DNA from: Anthopleura xanthogrammica
Lineage: Eukaryota; Cnidaria; Anthozoa; Actiniaria; Actiniidae
Direction: 5' to 3'
Length of the DNA: 64,000 nt
Assembly: GCA_964019055.1 (NCBI GenBank)
Contig: OZ025224.1
Location: 3,939,876 to 4,003,875, forward strand
Every line of letters starts with the position of its first letter. The first letter of the stretch is position 1. Shown here piece by piece: positions 35,229-46,077 of this stretch. The notes under the pieces are model-generated. The model saw only the letters and a program-made list of their open reading frames with translations, did no database searches and was not told the origin of the DNA. Made by a program: the position numbers and the translations under genes.

Positions 35229-37557
35229 ATGCCTTGCCAGTTGGTATACATTGCCATTGTGGCACTCCTCGTCAGTAGCTGTCTTTCCCATCCTTTCCGA
35301 GATTCATTGGCGGCTAAATCAAAGCTAGCGAAACGTTTAGTAGATGAGAGTGCAAAGGAATCCAAGGATGCGAAACACTTGATAGAAACTCGTGGTAAGA
35401 TGGGTGAAAATGGGGGGGGGGGGGGGGGAGGGGCGGGTTTAGGCGAAAACCAAATTTGATCTGCTGATCAAAGTCAGGGCATGGCTAACTCATCAGGGCC
35501 GTATAGCGCCCACATGGGCCGGGGGGAGCCAAGTACCCCCTCTCCTCCAAGTTTCCCCCCAGAAAAAGTGAAGATATCACGTGTTGAGAAGTGACCTTGT
35601 GCCCCCCGGTTTTTAATGGCTTGCTACGGCCCTGTTCACAGACTGAATTGGAATTTAGCGCGTAAGCCGCTTTTCAGAGGTCGAAGGACTAGCGCTACAC
35701 AACCCTTGATTCACCAATATGTTTATATATTATAAACGCTTCTGTACACAACGTTTTGAAGTGCTGGACAATGTGGTTAGCACTTGGAGAAGGATTTTCC
35801 GCTTCTCAAACCAATGGTTTTCAGATAAGGTGGTCTTAGACATAACACACCTTCCATACTCCCAAATATTCGAACGTATCTGTGTACACAAAGTTTTGAA
35901 GTGCTAGGCAGATTGTTTAAATCTAGACCAACAATGTGGTAAGCAGATGGAGAAGGATTTCCTGCTACTCAAACCAATGATTTCAGATAAGGTGGTGGTA
36001 GGCACACCTGTTCGTCTAGTGGCTTGTATTATTGCAATATACTTGAGAAATGTGTCGTAATGTGCATGTTGTTGGATGAAAACTGAATGGCTTAGAAAAA
36101 AAAAGAAAAGAAAAACGAAGGAAGGAAGGAAGGAAGGAAGGAAGGAAAGAAGGAATTCGAAGAAAGGAATGAAGGAAGGAAAGAAGGAAAAGAAGTAAAG
36201 GAATAAATGGAAGAAAATAAAAGAGAAAAGAAAGAATAATAAGAATAATAAAGGGCAGAAATTGAATAGGAAAAAAAGAGGCAAGGATAATGAAAAATTA
36301 AATTAAAAAAAATAGAACTGAACAGACGAGAAAAGAAAAAAAAGGAACTCAAAAGAGTACAAACGAAAAGGAGAAATAAATAAGATATAGTAAATGGGAA
36401 AGAAATGGAATTCTACGAATAAAATACGAAAAAAAAGTAAAGCAAATCCAACGAAATGAAAGGAAGAGGGATGAAAAAGGGAATCTAGATAGATCCTGAA
36501 TAAATGAATGAATGGATGGATGAATGAGAAAATAGATGGATGGATAGATGGATGAATGCGCGCATGGATGGATGGATAATTGTGTGAGTGGATGGATGGT
36601 TGGATGGATAAATGTGTAAATGGACGGATGGATGTGTGAATGGATGGATGGATAGATGGATAGATGGATGGGTAAATGAATGAATGAATAAATGAATGAA
36701 TTATTTTAATATGGATTTATATTCCCAGTTGTACTATTTAATTTTCTTCTTTTGTTGTTAGAGTTCGGCGAAGATTTCGATCTTGAAAATGAATGTCATG
36801 ACATCGCTGACCAACATAACTGCATGTTCGTCGTGCTGAATATTCAACCATGTAATGCGTACTACAGGAAAAACTGTGCAGAAAGCTGTGGTGAATGTGA
36901 GTACCATGAGTATTAGGACCCAGACGAGAAAATAAAATAAAAGAACTCAAAAGAGTACAAAAGATGTAAGGAGAAATCCATCCATCGTATCCATCCATCC
37001 ATCCATCCATCCATCCATCCATCCATCCATCCATCCATCCATCCATCCATCCATCCATCCATCCATCCATCCATCCATCCATCCATCCATCCATCCATCC
37101 ATCCATCCATCCATCCATCCATCCATCCATCCATCCATCCATCCATCCATCCATCCATCCATCCATCCATCCATCCATCCATCCATCCATCCATCCATCC
37201 ATCCATCCATCCATCCATCCATCCATCCATCCATCCATCCATCCATCCATCCATCCATCCATCCATCCATCCATCCATCCATCCATCCATCCATCCATCC
37301 ATCCATCCATCCATCCATCCATCCATCCATCCATCCATCCATCCATCCATCCATCCATCCATCCATCCATCCATCCGACCAACCCATCTTATCCCTCCCT
37401 CCATCTATCCATCTATCCATCTATCAATTCACTCGTTTTTTCATTCATTCTTTTCTTTCCCTCTTTCTTTCTTTCTTCCTTTCTTTGTTCTTTTAAGCCG
37501 AAAATGGAATCCATTGTGGTTTTTTTATTTATTTCAGGCTACTTTAAAAAGAAGTAA
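35229..37557 (+). CDS. Secreted precursor with a ShK-like (ShKT) six-cysteine domain
   Basis: Exons 35229-35394, 36762-36896 and 37538-37557, with GT/AG junctions and matching phases, give about 106 aa. A likely 5' untranslated exon part begins at 35194 after a TTGCAG acceptor. Residues 1-20 are a signal peptide (core [12 protein letters not shown]). Residues 21-56 form a charged propeptide-like segment rich in Lys, Glu and Ser with a Lys-Arg pair. The domain at about 66-101 has six Cys spaced 8, 9, 7, 3 and 2, with Asp soon after the first and the SCGEC-type ending of ShKT domains. The last Cys codon is completed across intron 2. ShKT domains occur both in cnidarian channel-blocking peptides and in ordinary secreted proteins, so toxicity is not established. 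Intron 1 holds purine and ATGG repeats; intron 2 is mostly a (ATCC)n array. AATAAA-type signals follow at about 37668-37680. Confidence 0.85.
35411..35440. repeat. G-run
   Basis: A run of about 17 G at 35412-35428, followed by AGGGGCGGG, just inside intron 1 of the ShK-like gene. Confidence 0.9.
35455..35700 (-). mobile_element. SINE fragment interrupted by a MITE
   Basis: CTGATCAAAGTCAGGGCATG and GCTAACTCA (57-bp family) lie to the left. After an inserted element, CACAGACTGAATTGGAATTT and AGCG, then GACTAGCGCTACACAACCC, continue the minus-strand SINE body and head as at 44846-45040. Confidence 0.7.
35494..35634. mobile_element. hAT-like MITE inserted in the SINE fragment
   Basis: Left end CAGGGCCGTATAGC and right end GCTACGGCCCTG form the inverted repeats. 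It splits the SINE sequence between AACTCA and CACAGACTG. Confidence 0.75.
36100..36720. repeat. GGAA and ATGG/GAATGAAT repeats in intron 1
   Basis: Purine-rich (GAAG)n at 36118-36190, then degenerate ATGG/ATGA tetranucleotides at about 36500-36700. Confidence 0.9.
36989..37376. repeat. (ATCC)n array, 97 units
   Basis: About 388 bp of perfect ATCC in intron 2 of the ShK-like gene. The three minus-strand Met-Asp-Gly-Trp frames are artefacts. Confidence 0.98.
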
Positions 37558-37730
37558 ATGGCAACTTCTCGTGCACGCTAGTAAAACTAGCAACTCTAAA
37601 AAGACATGCAAAATGCGTCTGTATGCGCACTCATTGTAAAGTCGAATGCAATAGATTAAAGAAAATACTAATAAATAAATAAAAGAATATATAATCTAGC
37701 AATCAACGTATTCAGTTATTCATGTATTTA

Positions 37731-37917
37731 TTACAGTGCGAATCGAAAAACCGTGGGCACCTAGAAATATTTCAAGAATGTTTCTTAACCAATCAGAAGC
37801 ATTATTGTTATCTTTCCATCATCTTGTGGTTAAGGAGTCATTTCTGATTGGCCAAATAACAATAGAACATTCCTGGAATATTTCTAAGTGCCCACGGTTT
37901 TTCGATTCGCACTGTAA
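37731..37917. mobile_element. Mariner-like MITE, second copy of the 23759 family
   Basis: TTACAGTGCGAATCGAAAAA and CCGTGGGCACC mirror CCCACGGTTTTTCGATTCGC and ACTGTAA. Inverted repeats are about 45 bp, with TA at the ends. It lies about 170 bp past the stop of the ShK-like gene. Confidence 0.88.
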
Positions 37918-38074
37918 CTTTCACCATTGATAACTGAACTTAAGATTACAACAAACTAAACTAAAAAGTATTTTAACAAAGTACTAAGAAGATAAAACTA
38001 TGGTGGGGGTCACACAACAGAGTAAGGGTCCAAATTAAGTGTGTCCTAATAGTTAGATTCTAACTATAATGTAA

Positions 38075-38219
38075 TAGAGTACAAACAGTATATCCGTGAA
38101 ACATTAGTTATACTAAATAGTACAATTTTATGCAAATTCTATTGTTTTCTATTGTTAAATTAGCACTCTTTTGTGCTATTTAGTAATTTGTATTTCACGG
38201 ATATATTGTTTGCACTCTA
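38075..38219. mobile_element. Foldback MITE (TAGAGTACAAACAGTATATC ends)
   Basis: TAGAGTACAAACAGTATATC and CGTGAAA mirror TTTCACGGATATATTGTTTG and CACTCTA. Confidence 0.85.
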
Positions 38220-38324
38220 GCTTTGAGCTTTATTTGGTTCTGAAAACCGAAAGCTGAACAATGTTTATCCATCGTTTCTATTACTAAGAGAGCAAGATGC
38301 GTGTAGAAATTCAATATAGCTCCA

Positions 38325-39060
38325 CATAACCCTATAGCCTCAATTCGATGTGCGCAACCTTACAGCCTCACTTCGATGTACGCTCAGTTAGTATACCGCT
38401 GAGACGCAGTAGTAAATCCTATTACGAACAAAGCCTTTATCACTAAAATGTCTTTATTATTACCCATTCTATTCCGTAATGGGTACTAAAACTTACCTTA
38501 TAGCCTCACTTCGATGTGCGCTGATTTAGAATACTGCTGAGGCGCGGGCGAAAGGCGTACTACAAAGAAAGCCTTCATTGATAAAATACATATAATTTAA
38601 ATTCTATTTCGTAATGTGTAAAAAGCCAACCCTATAGCCTCACTTCGATGTTCGCTCATTACAGACAAAGCCATACCGCCTACTACTACAGACAAAGCCA
38701 TACCGATAAAATGTGTAATTACCATTCTATTCCGTTATTTGTGGTAAAACCAACCCTATAGCCTCATTTTGATGTGCGCAACCCTATAGGCTCACTTCGA
38801 TGTGCGCAACCCCATAGCCTCACTTCGATGTGCACTTATTTAGTATACCGCTAAGATGCAGACAAGAGGCCCACTAAAACAAAGCCTTAATCGATGAAAT
38901 GTGTAATTTACCAATTTTATACCCTAATGTGTGCTAAAACCAACCCTATAGCCTCACTTTGATGTGCACAACCCTATAGCCTCACTTCGATGTGCGTTCA
39001 TTTAATATAACGCTGAGACGCAGGCGAAAGGCCTGCTACAAATAACCCCTTTATAAATTG
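38325..39060. repeat. Minisatellite, about 135-bp period
   Basis: AACCCTATAGCCTCACTTCG followed by ATGTGCG recurs about nine times. In full units it is followed by CCGCTGAGACGCAG, AAGCCTTTATCGATAAAAT and CCATTCTATTCCGTAATG. Some units contain the first 28 bp two or three times in a row. Confidence 0.9.
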
Positions 39061-39438
39061 TTTAATTTCCTTATTCTATACCATATTGCAGTACGACCTC
39101 TTTCCCAGGAAAGACATTCAACAAAAAACATGGATCTTTTTTGATCGATATGTGCGTTTATTATTATTATTTTTCCGCCAAGAGAAAAATGTATAGCTAT
39201 AGTCAGTTCGCCGGACAACAGATCAGCGCAGTCATTCTATTTTTCTTTACGCGCTCTCAGATTAAAAACTAAGGAACTGTTTTCATTATTCTTGACAACC
39301 TGTACATCTTGGCTTCTGTCAATCAAGAACTTCCGCCAAATCATGACCGTTGTAGATTTGAACTGATTTAATGTTACAGTGCTTCGTAATAAACCCCTTG
39401 CACGAGACGTGAAAACAGCTCAATTTGGAGGATAAAAC

Positions 39439-39576
39439 AATAGACCCCTTGCAGCACGCCAGAATGCAGCTCAATTTGGAGGGCAAGACAATAGGTTCCA
39501 ATTCTCAGGAGTTTGAAATTCTTTTGTTTTGCCCTCCAAATTGAGCTGCACTCCGACATGCTGCAAGGGGTCTATT
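39439..39576. mobile_element. Compact MITE (AATAGACCCCTTGCAGCA family)
   Basis: AATAGACCCCTTGCAGCACG, ATGCAGCTCAATTTGGAGGG mirror CCCTCCAAATTGAGCTGCAC and CATGCTGCAAGGGGTCTATT. Related pieces occur at 23199-23262, 31590, 53036-53165, 50718 and 60117. Confidence 0.88.
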
Positions 39577-40474
39577 AGGTTGCCAAATCTCAGGAGATGA
39601 ACATTTCCTTGGTGGACGTCAATCAAGACACTTAAATGACATTCCATAGTTACGTGCACTTGAAAACTTTGTGTTCTTCGACAGTGTCATGAAAACACTT
39701 TGATTGACGTCCAACAAAACTCAGTTTCGTCGCGACAGCAAATTATACGATTTCGCACGTTACTAGGAAGCATTGTAAATACGAATAACGACAAACAGCG
39801 AAAAGCGCTCTAGTTGTATATATGTTTGTTGTGCATTGACATGATGAGATGGTATCTGAGTATATCAGTTAAGAAATTCCATTTTTTTATTATTTTGTGA
39901 CCATATGCAGTACTGCGCAAGCGCGTGATTGTGTACGTCTTCTCTTGGGAACCAAAATCTTGCCGGAGGGGAAGGGGGAACCAGGGGACCGGGGGGTAGG
40001 CGAGAGGGTTTAAATGCGAAGTGTGTTCAGCTGAGTATTTCAAACAACAGACTTTTGAATTTTGTAGGACTTTTTTTCTAGTAGTGGTTTCGTAGTGGAA
40101 ATTTGGGGAGCTAGTTGTGCTCTAGTTACCCTGCTTTGCAGAGGTTTTCTTATTTCTCTCCTCTAACGAGAAGGAGAGGAAACCTCTACTCGAATCCTCT
40201 GCAGGGTAGGCTGTAGTTGAGGGGTTCGAACGAACTACGTATACGGTAATTTTCATTTCATTTGTCTTTGGTTGAGTCCGTGATATGGATACGATATACC
40301 ATTCAGATACCTTCAACATCATGTGTAGTGATCGATCGATCGTGCATATTAATTATAATATTCTTTACTCTTTATGACTTGCTTTCTTGGTCTTTCTTGC
40401 TTTGACTGCTTTTTAGCCTTTTGAAAAATAATTTAAAAAATTCATTAATCAACAGAAAAAACTGCGTGCCAACG

Positions 40475-40575
40475 ATAACGATAACCATAGCGATGACAAT
40501 AACGATAACAATAACGATAGCGCTAACGATGGCGATAACGATAACGATAACGATTCCTGTAGCGATAACGACAGG
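40475..40575. repeat. (GATAAC)n imperfect hexanucleotide repeat
   Basis: About 16 units of GATAAC with substitutions such as GATAGC and GATGGC. Confidence 0.9.
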
Positions 40576-40772
40576 CATACTTACATGCATAGCAGGAGAA
40601 TGCACAATTAACTACGTCACAATCGTCAATTGGGGCGTGAAAATTCATGAACATGCACTCATAAGGGTTTTTGTCTTTGCATTCTTCTTCATCATTAGAT
40701 CTTCCTGCAATAAATGATAAAATAATAATACTTGAAAAAAACTGATATTTTTTTTTCTAACCTTTATTATTC

Positions 40773-40845
40773 TCTCTTCTCTTCTCTTCTCTTCTCTTCT
40801 CTTCTCTTCTCTTCTCTTCTCTTCTCTTCTCTTCTCTTCTCTTCA
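40773..40845. repeat. (TCTTC)n pentanucleotide repeat
   Basis: About 14 units, 3' of the small secreted peptide gene. Confidence 0.95.
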
Positions 40846-40891
40846 GTTCTTATCTCTTCCCCTGCATTCCCTTCCCCTTCTGTTTGCTTCG

Positions 40892-41071
40892 TTAGTACAA
40901 ACCTCTTTTATATTTTTCGGCAAGTGCACGTAGATACTCCGAGTGTTGTCGGTGCTTTTTCTCGTAAGCGCTTCGATACCTTCCGAGGGGAACCTTGTGT
41001 TCAGCAGCAGGCTTCGCCAAGCACATGGTAAGAAGCACCGCCAAAACAAGGATGGTAATTTTGCTGTTCAT
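40892..41071 (-). CDS. Small secreted peptide, 59 aa, function unknown
   Basis: Single coding exon with an ATG in good context (TTAACCATGA). Residues 1-19 form a clear signal peptide (MNSKITILVLAVLLTMCLA, cleavage after Ala). The 40-residue remainder has no cysteine and is strongly basic and charged, with GRYRSAYEKKHRQH near the middle and ending EKYKRGLY, so a Lys-Arg pair precedes the last three residues. A pyrimidine-rich tract and TTTAG acceptor lie about 35 bp upstream on the minus strand, so a 5' untranslated exon is likely. This size, with no disulphides and basic sites, suits a peptide hormone, neuropeptide-like or antimicrobial precursor; the choice is a guess. I do not recognise a family. 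A further 3' exon is not excluded but not needed. Confidence 0.65.
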   Translation of the reverse strand: MNSKITILVLAVLLTMCLAKPAAEHKVPLGRYRSAYEKKHRQHSEYLRALAEKYKRGLY

Positions 41072-41399
41072 GGTTAATTTGTTGATCCTTGTTGCTTTTT
41101 CAGACCTAAATATCAAAAAAAACATGTTGCTAATATTTACGTTTGAAAAACGCAGAAGACATGCGCACAAACGATGCCTGCGAACGTCCTTAACTCATTT
41201 TTATAATAACACGACCATTACAGCCCATTTTTTGCTTTCATTGATCTAAAAAAAAAAATCTCCTCTGTCTTCGATTCGATCCGATTATAGAAACCGACTA
41301 ACATCTTATTTCTGTTCCGTAAATTCTCTTCCCCAGTGAACACTTATACCTCCTCTTTTATCTGCTCCCTGTCTTCTTCTTCGTCCTTTCTCCTCCCCT

Positions 41400-41573
41400 A
41401 AAGCTGCTGTCTCCTCTAGCCTCTCCTCTCCTCTGCTCTCCTCTCCTCTCCTCTGCTCTCCTCTCCTCTCCTCTGCTCTCCTCTCCTCTCCTCTCCTCTC
41501 CTCTCCTCTCCTCTCCTCTGCTCTCCTCTCCTCTCCTCTCCTCTCCTCTCCTCTCTTCTCCTCTCCTCTCTTC
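41400..41573. repeat. (CTCCT)n-type pentanucleotide repeat
   Basis: Mixed CTCTC, CTCCT and CTCTG units over about 170 bp. Confidence 0.95.
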
Positions 41574-41718
41574 CCCTCCCCTCACCTTGGTAATTAATTT
41601 TCTTCATTGTGCAGTAACCGAAAACATATTTAAAAAGTAGACGCTCTGAGAGCATTAATTCGATGGACGAGACATACTTGTGATACCAAAGATACTGGCT
41701 GAAGTGTGTGTCTTTTAC

Positions 41719-42033
41719 TAGTCTTATTCACACGATTAAAAAACGCACTGCGCATGCTCGGAAATTCGTCGTGTTTACAATGAAAACCATTGGAGATCTA
41801 CCGGCGTTTAGTAAATCTCTAAAGTTAAGGCCGTTCGTGGAAAGTTAGTGCTTATTTTTTCCTGACACATTACTTTAGTTGTTTTCTTTCCCTGGTCAAA
41901 TAATACAAGAGAAATTCGCATAATACAAGACATGTAAATATCCAATGGTTTACTAGTAAACACGACTCGTCTATGAATTTTCTACCGAACTTCCGAGCAT
42001 GCGCAGTGCTTTTTTCACTTGTGTCAGTCTTAT
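41719..42033. mobile_element. MITE with TAGTCTTATTCACACGA ends
   Basis: TAGTCTTATTCACACGATTA, CGCACTGCGCATGCTCGGAA mirror TTCCGAGCATGCGCAGTGCT and GTGTCAGTCTTA. Confidence 0.82.
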
Positions 42034-42719
42034 TTGCATTTGTTAGCAAAATGTAAGTTTAATCAAGAACACAGAAGCCGAAAACATAAAAGTCGACCAA
42101 TTCGTTCGCTATTCGGCTAACAGTCGGCCAAAGTTCGGCTATAGGTCGGCCAAGGTTCGGCTCGTTTATAATAGCAAAAACCAATACTAAGAAATAAGCC
42201 CATTTTATGACTCGGTCGGCTGCGCCCATCGAGTAATTTTAAAACTTGTTTACACTGATAAAAATCTAAAATTTTTATACCAAATTCTTCGGGGTTTTTT
42301 AGTACAAAGTAGGGAGATTATCTCTGCCGAAAATACATTAACATCAACATTAAACATGTTCCCAATTCCAACTTAATAATTCAGAAAACAATCTCTACAG
42401 GAGACATGGACGAAATTATTACAAACATCTGACATTTTTTTTTCTATAATTGAAAAGCGTCGGCGTGAGATTTTAATTGATGGATGGGTGCCAAAAACTG
42501 TAGTAGGTTTTCGCGTCTTTACACACACAAAAATTTGTTATTAAAAACGCCGTTGAAGCGAAAATTTAATCTTTCAGCTGCCTCGCTTTTTCATCTTCAC
42601 ATTATTTCCATTTTGTTTCTTTATTGCTTCTAGAACAATGGTTAACGTTTGTCAGCTGCATAGCGTTTTCGATAAAAACAAAATAAAAATGTGCTATTTT
42701 CAAGTATTTCTTAAACAAC

Positions 42720-43060
42720 AATATTATATTTTCCATTACTTCCCTTCCTTAGCTTTCTTTCTTCTTTCCTTTGATTTCCTTCTTCCTTTCATCCTTTCTT
42801 TTATTTTTTCTCCTTTTATTCATATCTTTATTCATTCGTTTATTCATCTATTCCTTCCTTCCCTTTCTCCTTCCTTCCTTCCTTCCTTCCTTCCTTCCAT
42901 CCATCTATCCATTCATCCATCAATCAATTCATTTCTTTGTCTCTTTATTCCATCCTTTCTTCAAGTTTTCATCTTTTCATCCAACTCTGATCTATATTTA
43001 TCTTTAATCCTTTATTTTTTCATTTTTTCCTTCTTCCTTCCACTTTTTTTATCTCTCCTA
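42720..43060. repeat. Pyrimidine-rich low-complexity tract
   Basis: TTCC, TTTC and CATC imperfect repeats. The 159-aa frame is Phe/Leu/Ser-rich and not convincing. Confidence 0.8.
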
Positions 43061-43377
43061 TCTACATGTTTGATCTGGATTAGGTTTTTTAATGCTCTTT
43101 CCATCGGGTGGTTTTAGAAGCTAGCGACAAACAATGCAGATAAATTGAATGTGATATCATTGCCTCTGGCAAAACAAATCCACCTGGTTATTAACTAGTT
43201 CATGATTGATATCCATCCATATTCAAATTACAGAATATGGCAGACATTGTATAATTATGTCTTAGGACTTTGGAGAACTAATAAATACAATTGTTAAGAT
43301 GCAAATAGCACCTTGGAAGGAAGAAAGAGGCTAATGGGGAAAGATAGAAGAATAATAAAAAAAAGAAGAAAGAAAGA

Positions 43378-43640
43378 AGAAAAAACAGAGAGACAGAAAG
43401 AAGGAAGAAAGAAAGAATGAATGAAGGAAGGAAGGAAGGAAGGAAGGAAGGAATGAATGAATGAATGAAACAAGAAAGAAGGAAAGAAAGAAAGAAAGAA
43501 AGAAAGGAAGAAAGGAAGAAAGGAAGAAAGGAAGAAAGGAAGAAAGGAAGAAAGGAAGAAAGGAAGAAAGGAAGAAAGGAAGAAAGGAAGAAAGGAAGAA
43601 AGAAAGAAAGGAAGAAAGAAAGAAATAAAAAAAGAAGAAA
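43378..43640. repeat. (GAAA)/(GGAA) purine tract with 12-bp subperiod
   Basis: GAAAGGAAGAAA-type units over about 250 bp. Lys/Arg/Glu and Phe/Leu/Ser frames are artefacts. Confidence 0.95.
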
Positions 43641-44149
43641 GGGAAAAAACAGGACAAAAACTAACTTTAACGTGAAGAATCTTTGGAATCTATCACTATT
43701 TTCTCTAGGCCAAAACATTCCCTATTCTTTGATCCTTTTAATTTGATTTTTGGCTGAACTTTGCGCTTCGTCCCTAAATAAACTTTATTTATTTACCTAC
43801 GAAATAAGGCGGAGCTCATGTTTATTTAATCAGTACTCTTATTATCATCGTTCTAAGCTTTTTGTTCTTGGATTTCTTTCAAATTGCCCGTTATTTTTAC
43901 AACTGAGAGTAATCTAAAGTATTCGTATTTTCTGAAAAGTTAATTCATTTGTTTATTCAGTGATGCTTCCAAACAGAGTTCTTCACCTCATATTATTTGA
44001 AAGAAATTCCTAAATATATTTTGACTATTTTAAATTTCTTTTTCAGTAATTATATTTTTTAGAAATCATGTCCATGGAACGGAAAAAGCTACAATAATAT
44101 ATAAGCGATGCTAAATTCGAAAAAAGCTCAAATTTTATCGATGTTCTGA

Positions 44150-44200
44150 AACAACCTCTAGGAGGATCTAAGTCAGGGCACTGCTAACTAACAGATCGTG
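44150..44200 (-). repeat. Single 57-bp family unit
   Basis: CTGAAACAACCTCTAGGAGG then ATCTAAGTCAGGGCACTGCT and AACTAACAGATCG: one diverged unit on its own. Confidence 0.8.
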
Positions 44201-44689
44201 TATGTAGATTTTTCGGATTTTAGCTTTAACCTCGAATTTTGAATCGGTAGTAAAAATATCGTGATCAGATCTGGATACATTTGCATAAACCCCGCCCCAA
44301 AGATAATTGGCCGATAGGAAATTAAAAATTTAGAAATAGGGGACCGCTTAAAAACGATTTTCGCAGTAACTAGATTCTGGAGAATTAATAGTTCGCGAAA
44401 ATCAGTTGCCCATAATAAATAAAAGGAATCAAATTGTCTGTGAGGATTTTGAAATTATAATACTCAGAAAAACATCGAATCCTTTATCTGCGAAGAAATC
44501 ATTCGATTGAGTTACAAAATATGTAAGATCCTCGGTAACACTTTTTGTATACAGTGGATGTCAAAATCAAAATCTTAAAACCAAGCTTTATACACTCAGA
44601 CTTAGGTATGCGAATACTGTACAAAAATCGGGTAGAAAAAAGATAATCGTCAAATTTGAAATTGTATCAGTAGAACTCTGGAACAAGTT

Positions 44690-45065
44690 CAATTCTGGTC
44701 TGATCTGATCTAAGTCACGGCAGAACTAACAGGTCGAACCCTGAAACAAACTCTGGGCTGATCTAAGTCAGGGTACGGCTAACTTACCTCACAGAACAAA
44801 TTTTTATAAAAATTCATCGAACCCTAAAATTAAACTAAGGATTGAATTGGAATTTAGCGAGCAGTGCATGAGGTTTGGCGTAAGGAGGTAAAAAGTTAAC
44901 TGGCGAACGGGTAAAAAAAAAACTCTTGCTAAGCGAGAGATCCAACAAAATCCACTCACATACAAGCGATGCCGAGTGAAGGAAACAAACTTGAGACCCC
45001 AGAGGTAAGAGGCTTGTGAACTAGCGCTACAACTCCCGTGATTCCGACGATGTGCAACAGTACCT
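44690..45065 (-). mobile_element. Diverged tRNA-SINE with 57-bp tail units
   Basis: Read on the minus strand, the head near 45040-44985 has GTTGTAGCGCTAGTTCACAA then GCCTCTTACCTCTGGGGTCTC, parallel to the 25815 SINE head. The body includes AAATTCCAATTCAATCC, and the tail (44830-44695) has two 57-bp family units with CCTGACTTAGATCAG. This is the clearest copy joining head, body and 57-bp units. Confidence 0.78.
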
Positions 45066-45069
45066 CTAA

Positions 45070-46077
45070 GGGAAAAGCTCAGCTGCTAAATATTGCTCGC
45101 TTAAAGAAGTAATTGACTTTAGATCTCTAGAGATTACACTATTATGGGTTAGAAAAAGTTTTTTAAAATTTTTTTTTCGCTCACTAGTATTGGATAATTT
45201 TCTCTCAGTTGTATTGACAATATTAACCGAGTCGAAGACCGTTTGTCAGAAGTTTAAGCCGTTATTTGCTTACAAATTGAAAACTAAAGAATAACTATTG
45301 ATTAAAAAAACTATTAGAATGACAAAGATTTTATGACAACGAGTCGGAAACTTTTACATTCGGTCGTCAATTTTTCACTCTCCTTTCGCGTACAATATAA
45401 AGAATTAAAATCCATATATATTTAAGAACTAGATTGACATACCACATCGCCGTGAAAAGTTCCATTTGTGACCGAAAATAATTGCCAACTCATTCTTAGA
45501 CATGCCGTCAAATTTTCAAATAACGCAAGTCATACAATGCGGTTTCGATATTAAAATCTGTCTTAATTATAAACTTTAGCATTTCTGAGGATAAAAATGG
45601 ATTTTTGCTTTGAAAAGTGTAAAAAATCCTCTGCGAAAACTTGCGTGGTTTTAAATCGAGACAATTTTTGGGTGATCTTGGAGGCGTTTTTTTTCTTTCT
45701 TTCTTTCTTTCTCTCTATCTTTTTCTACTCTAAGTAGAATTTCTAATGAGTTGTTAAAGGTTCGCTTATGATCTGTGGTTAAAACTGAAGTAGATATTTT
45801 ACGACACGATTAAGGAACCTGATAAGAAACGCTTATTTTTAACTCGTTTTAAATTCTTATTTTTAAGGAATTACTTTCGGGAAATCTGCGAAAATTCGAC
45901 TAGAAAAGCGTTGTTTATTTTTTTGTTGTAAGATTATTGTTTTGTTCAAAGTTTAATGCCAAAATTATTTATGTTTTGAGCGTTTTGGAACTGTAAAGAC
46001 ACAAAGCTCTCTTGAATATCTACACTACACTAGAATTTACTGACCGGAATTTCTGAAAAAACGCTATAAACGCAAGA
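45070..46077. other. Gene-free AT-rich stretch
   Basis: No convincing gene. A short (TTTC)n tract is at about 45690. Confidence 0.4.

Noticed and set aside
36738..37420. Minus-strand Met-Asp-Gly-Trp repeat proteins of 157-214 aa
   Set aside because: Pure translation of (ATCC)n inside an intron of the ShK-like gene.
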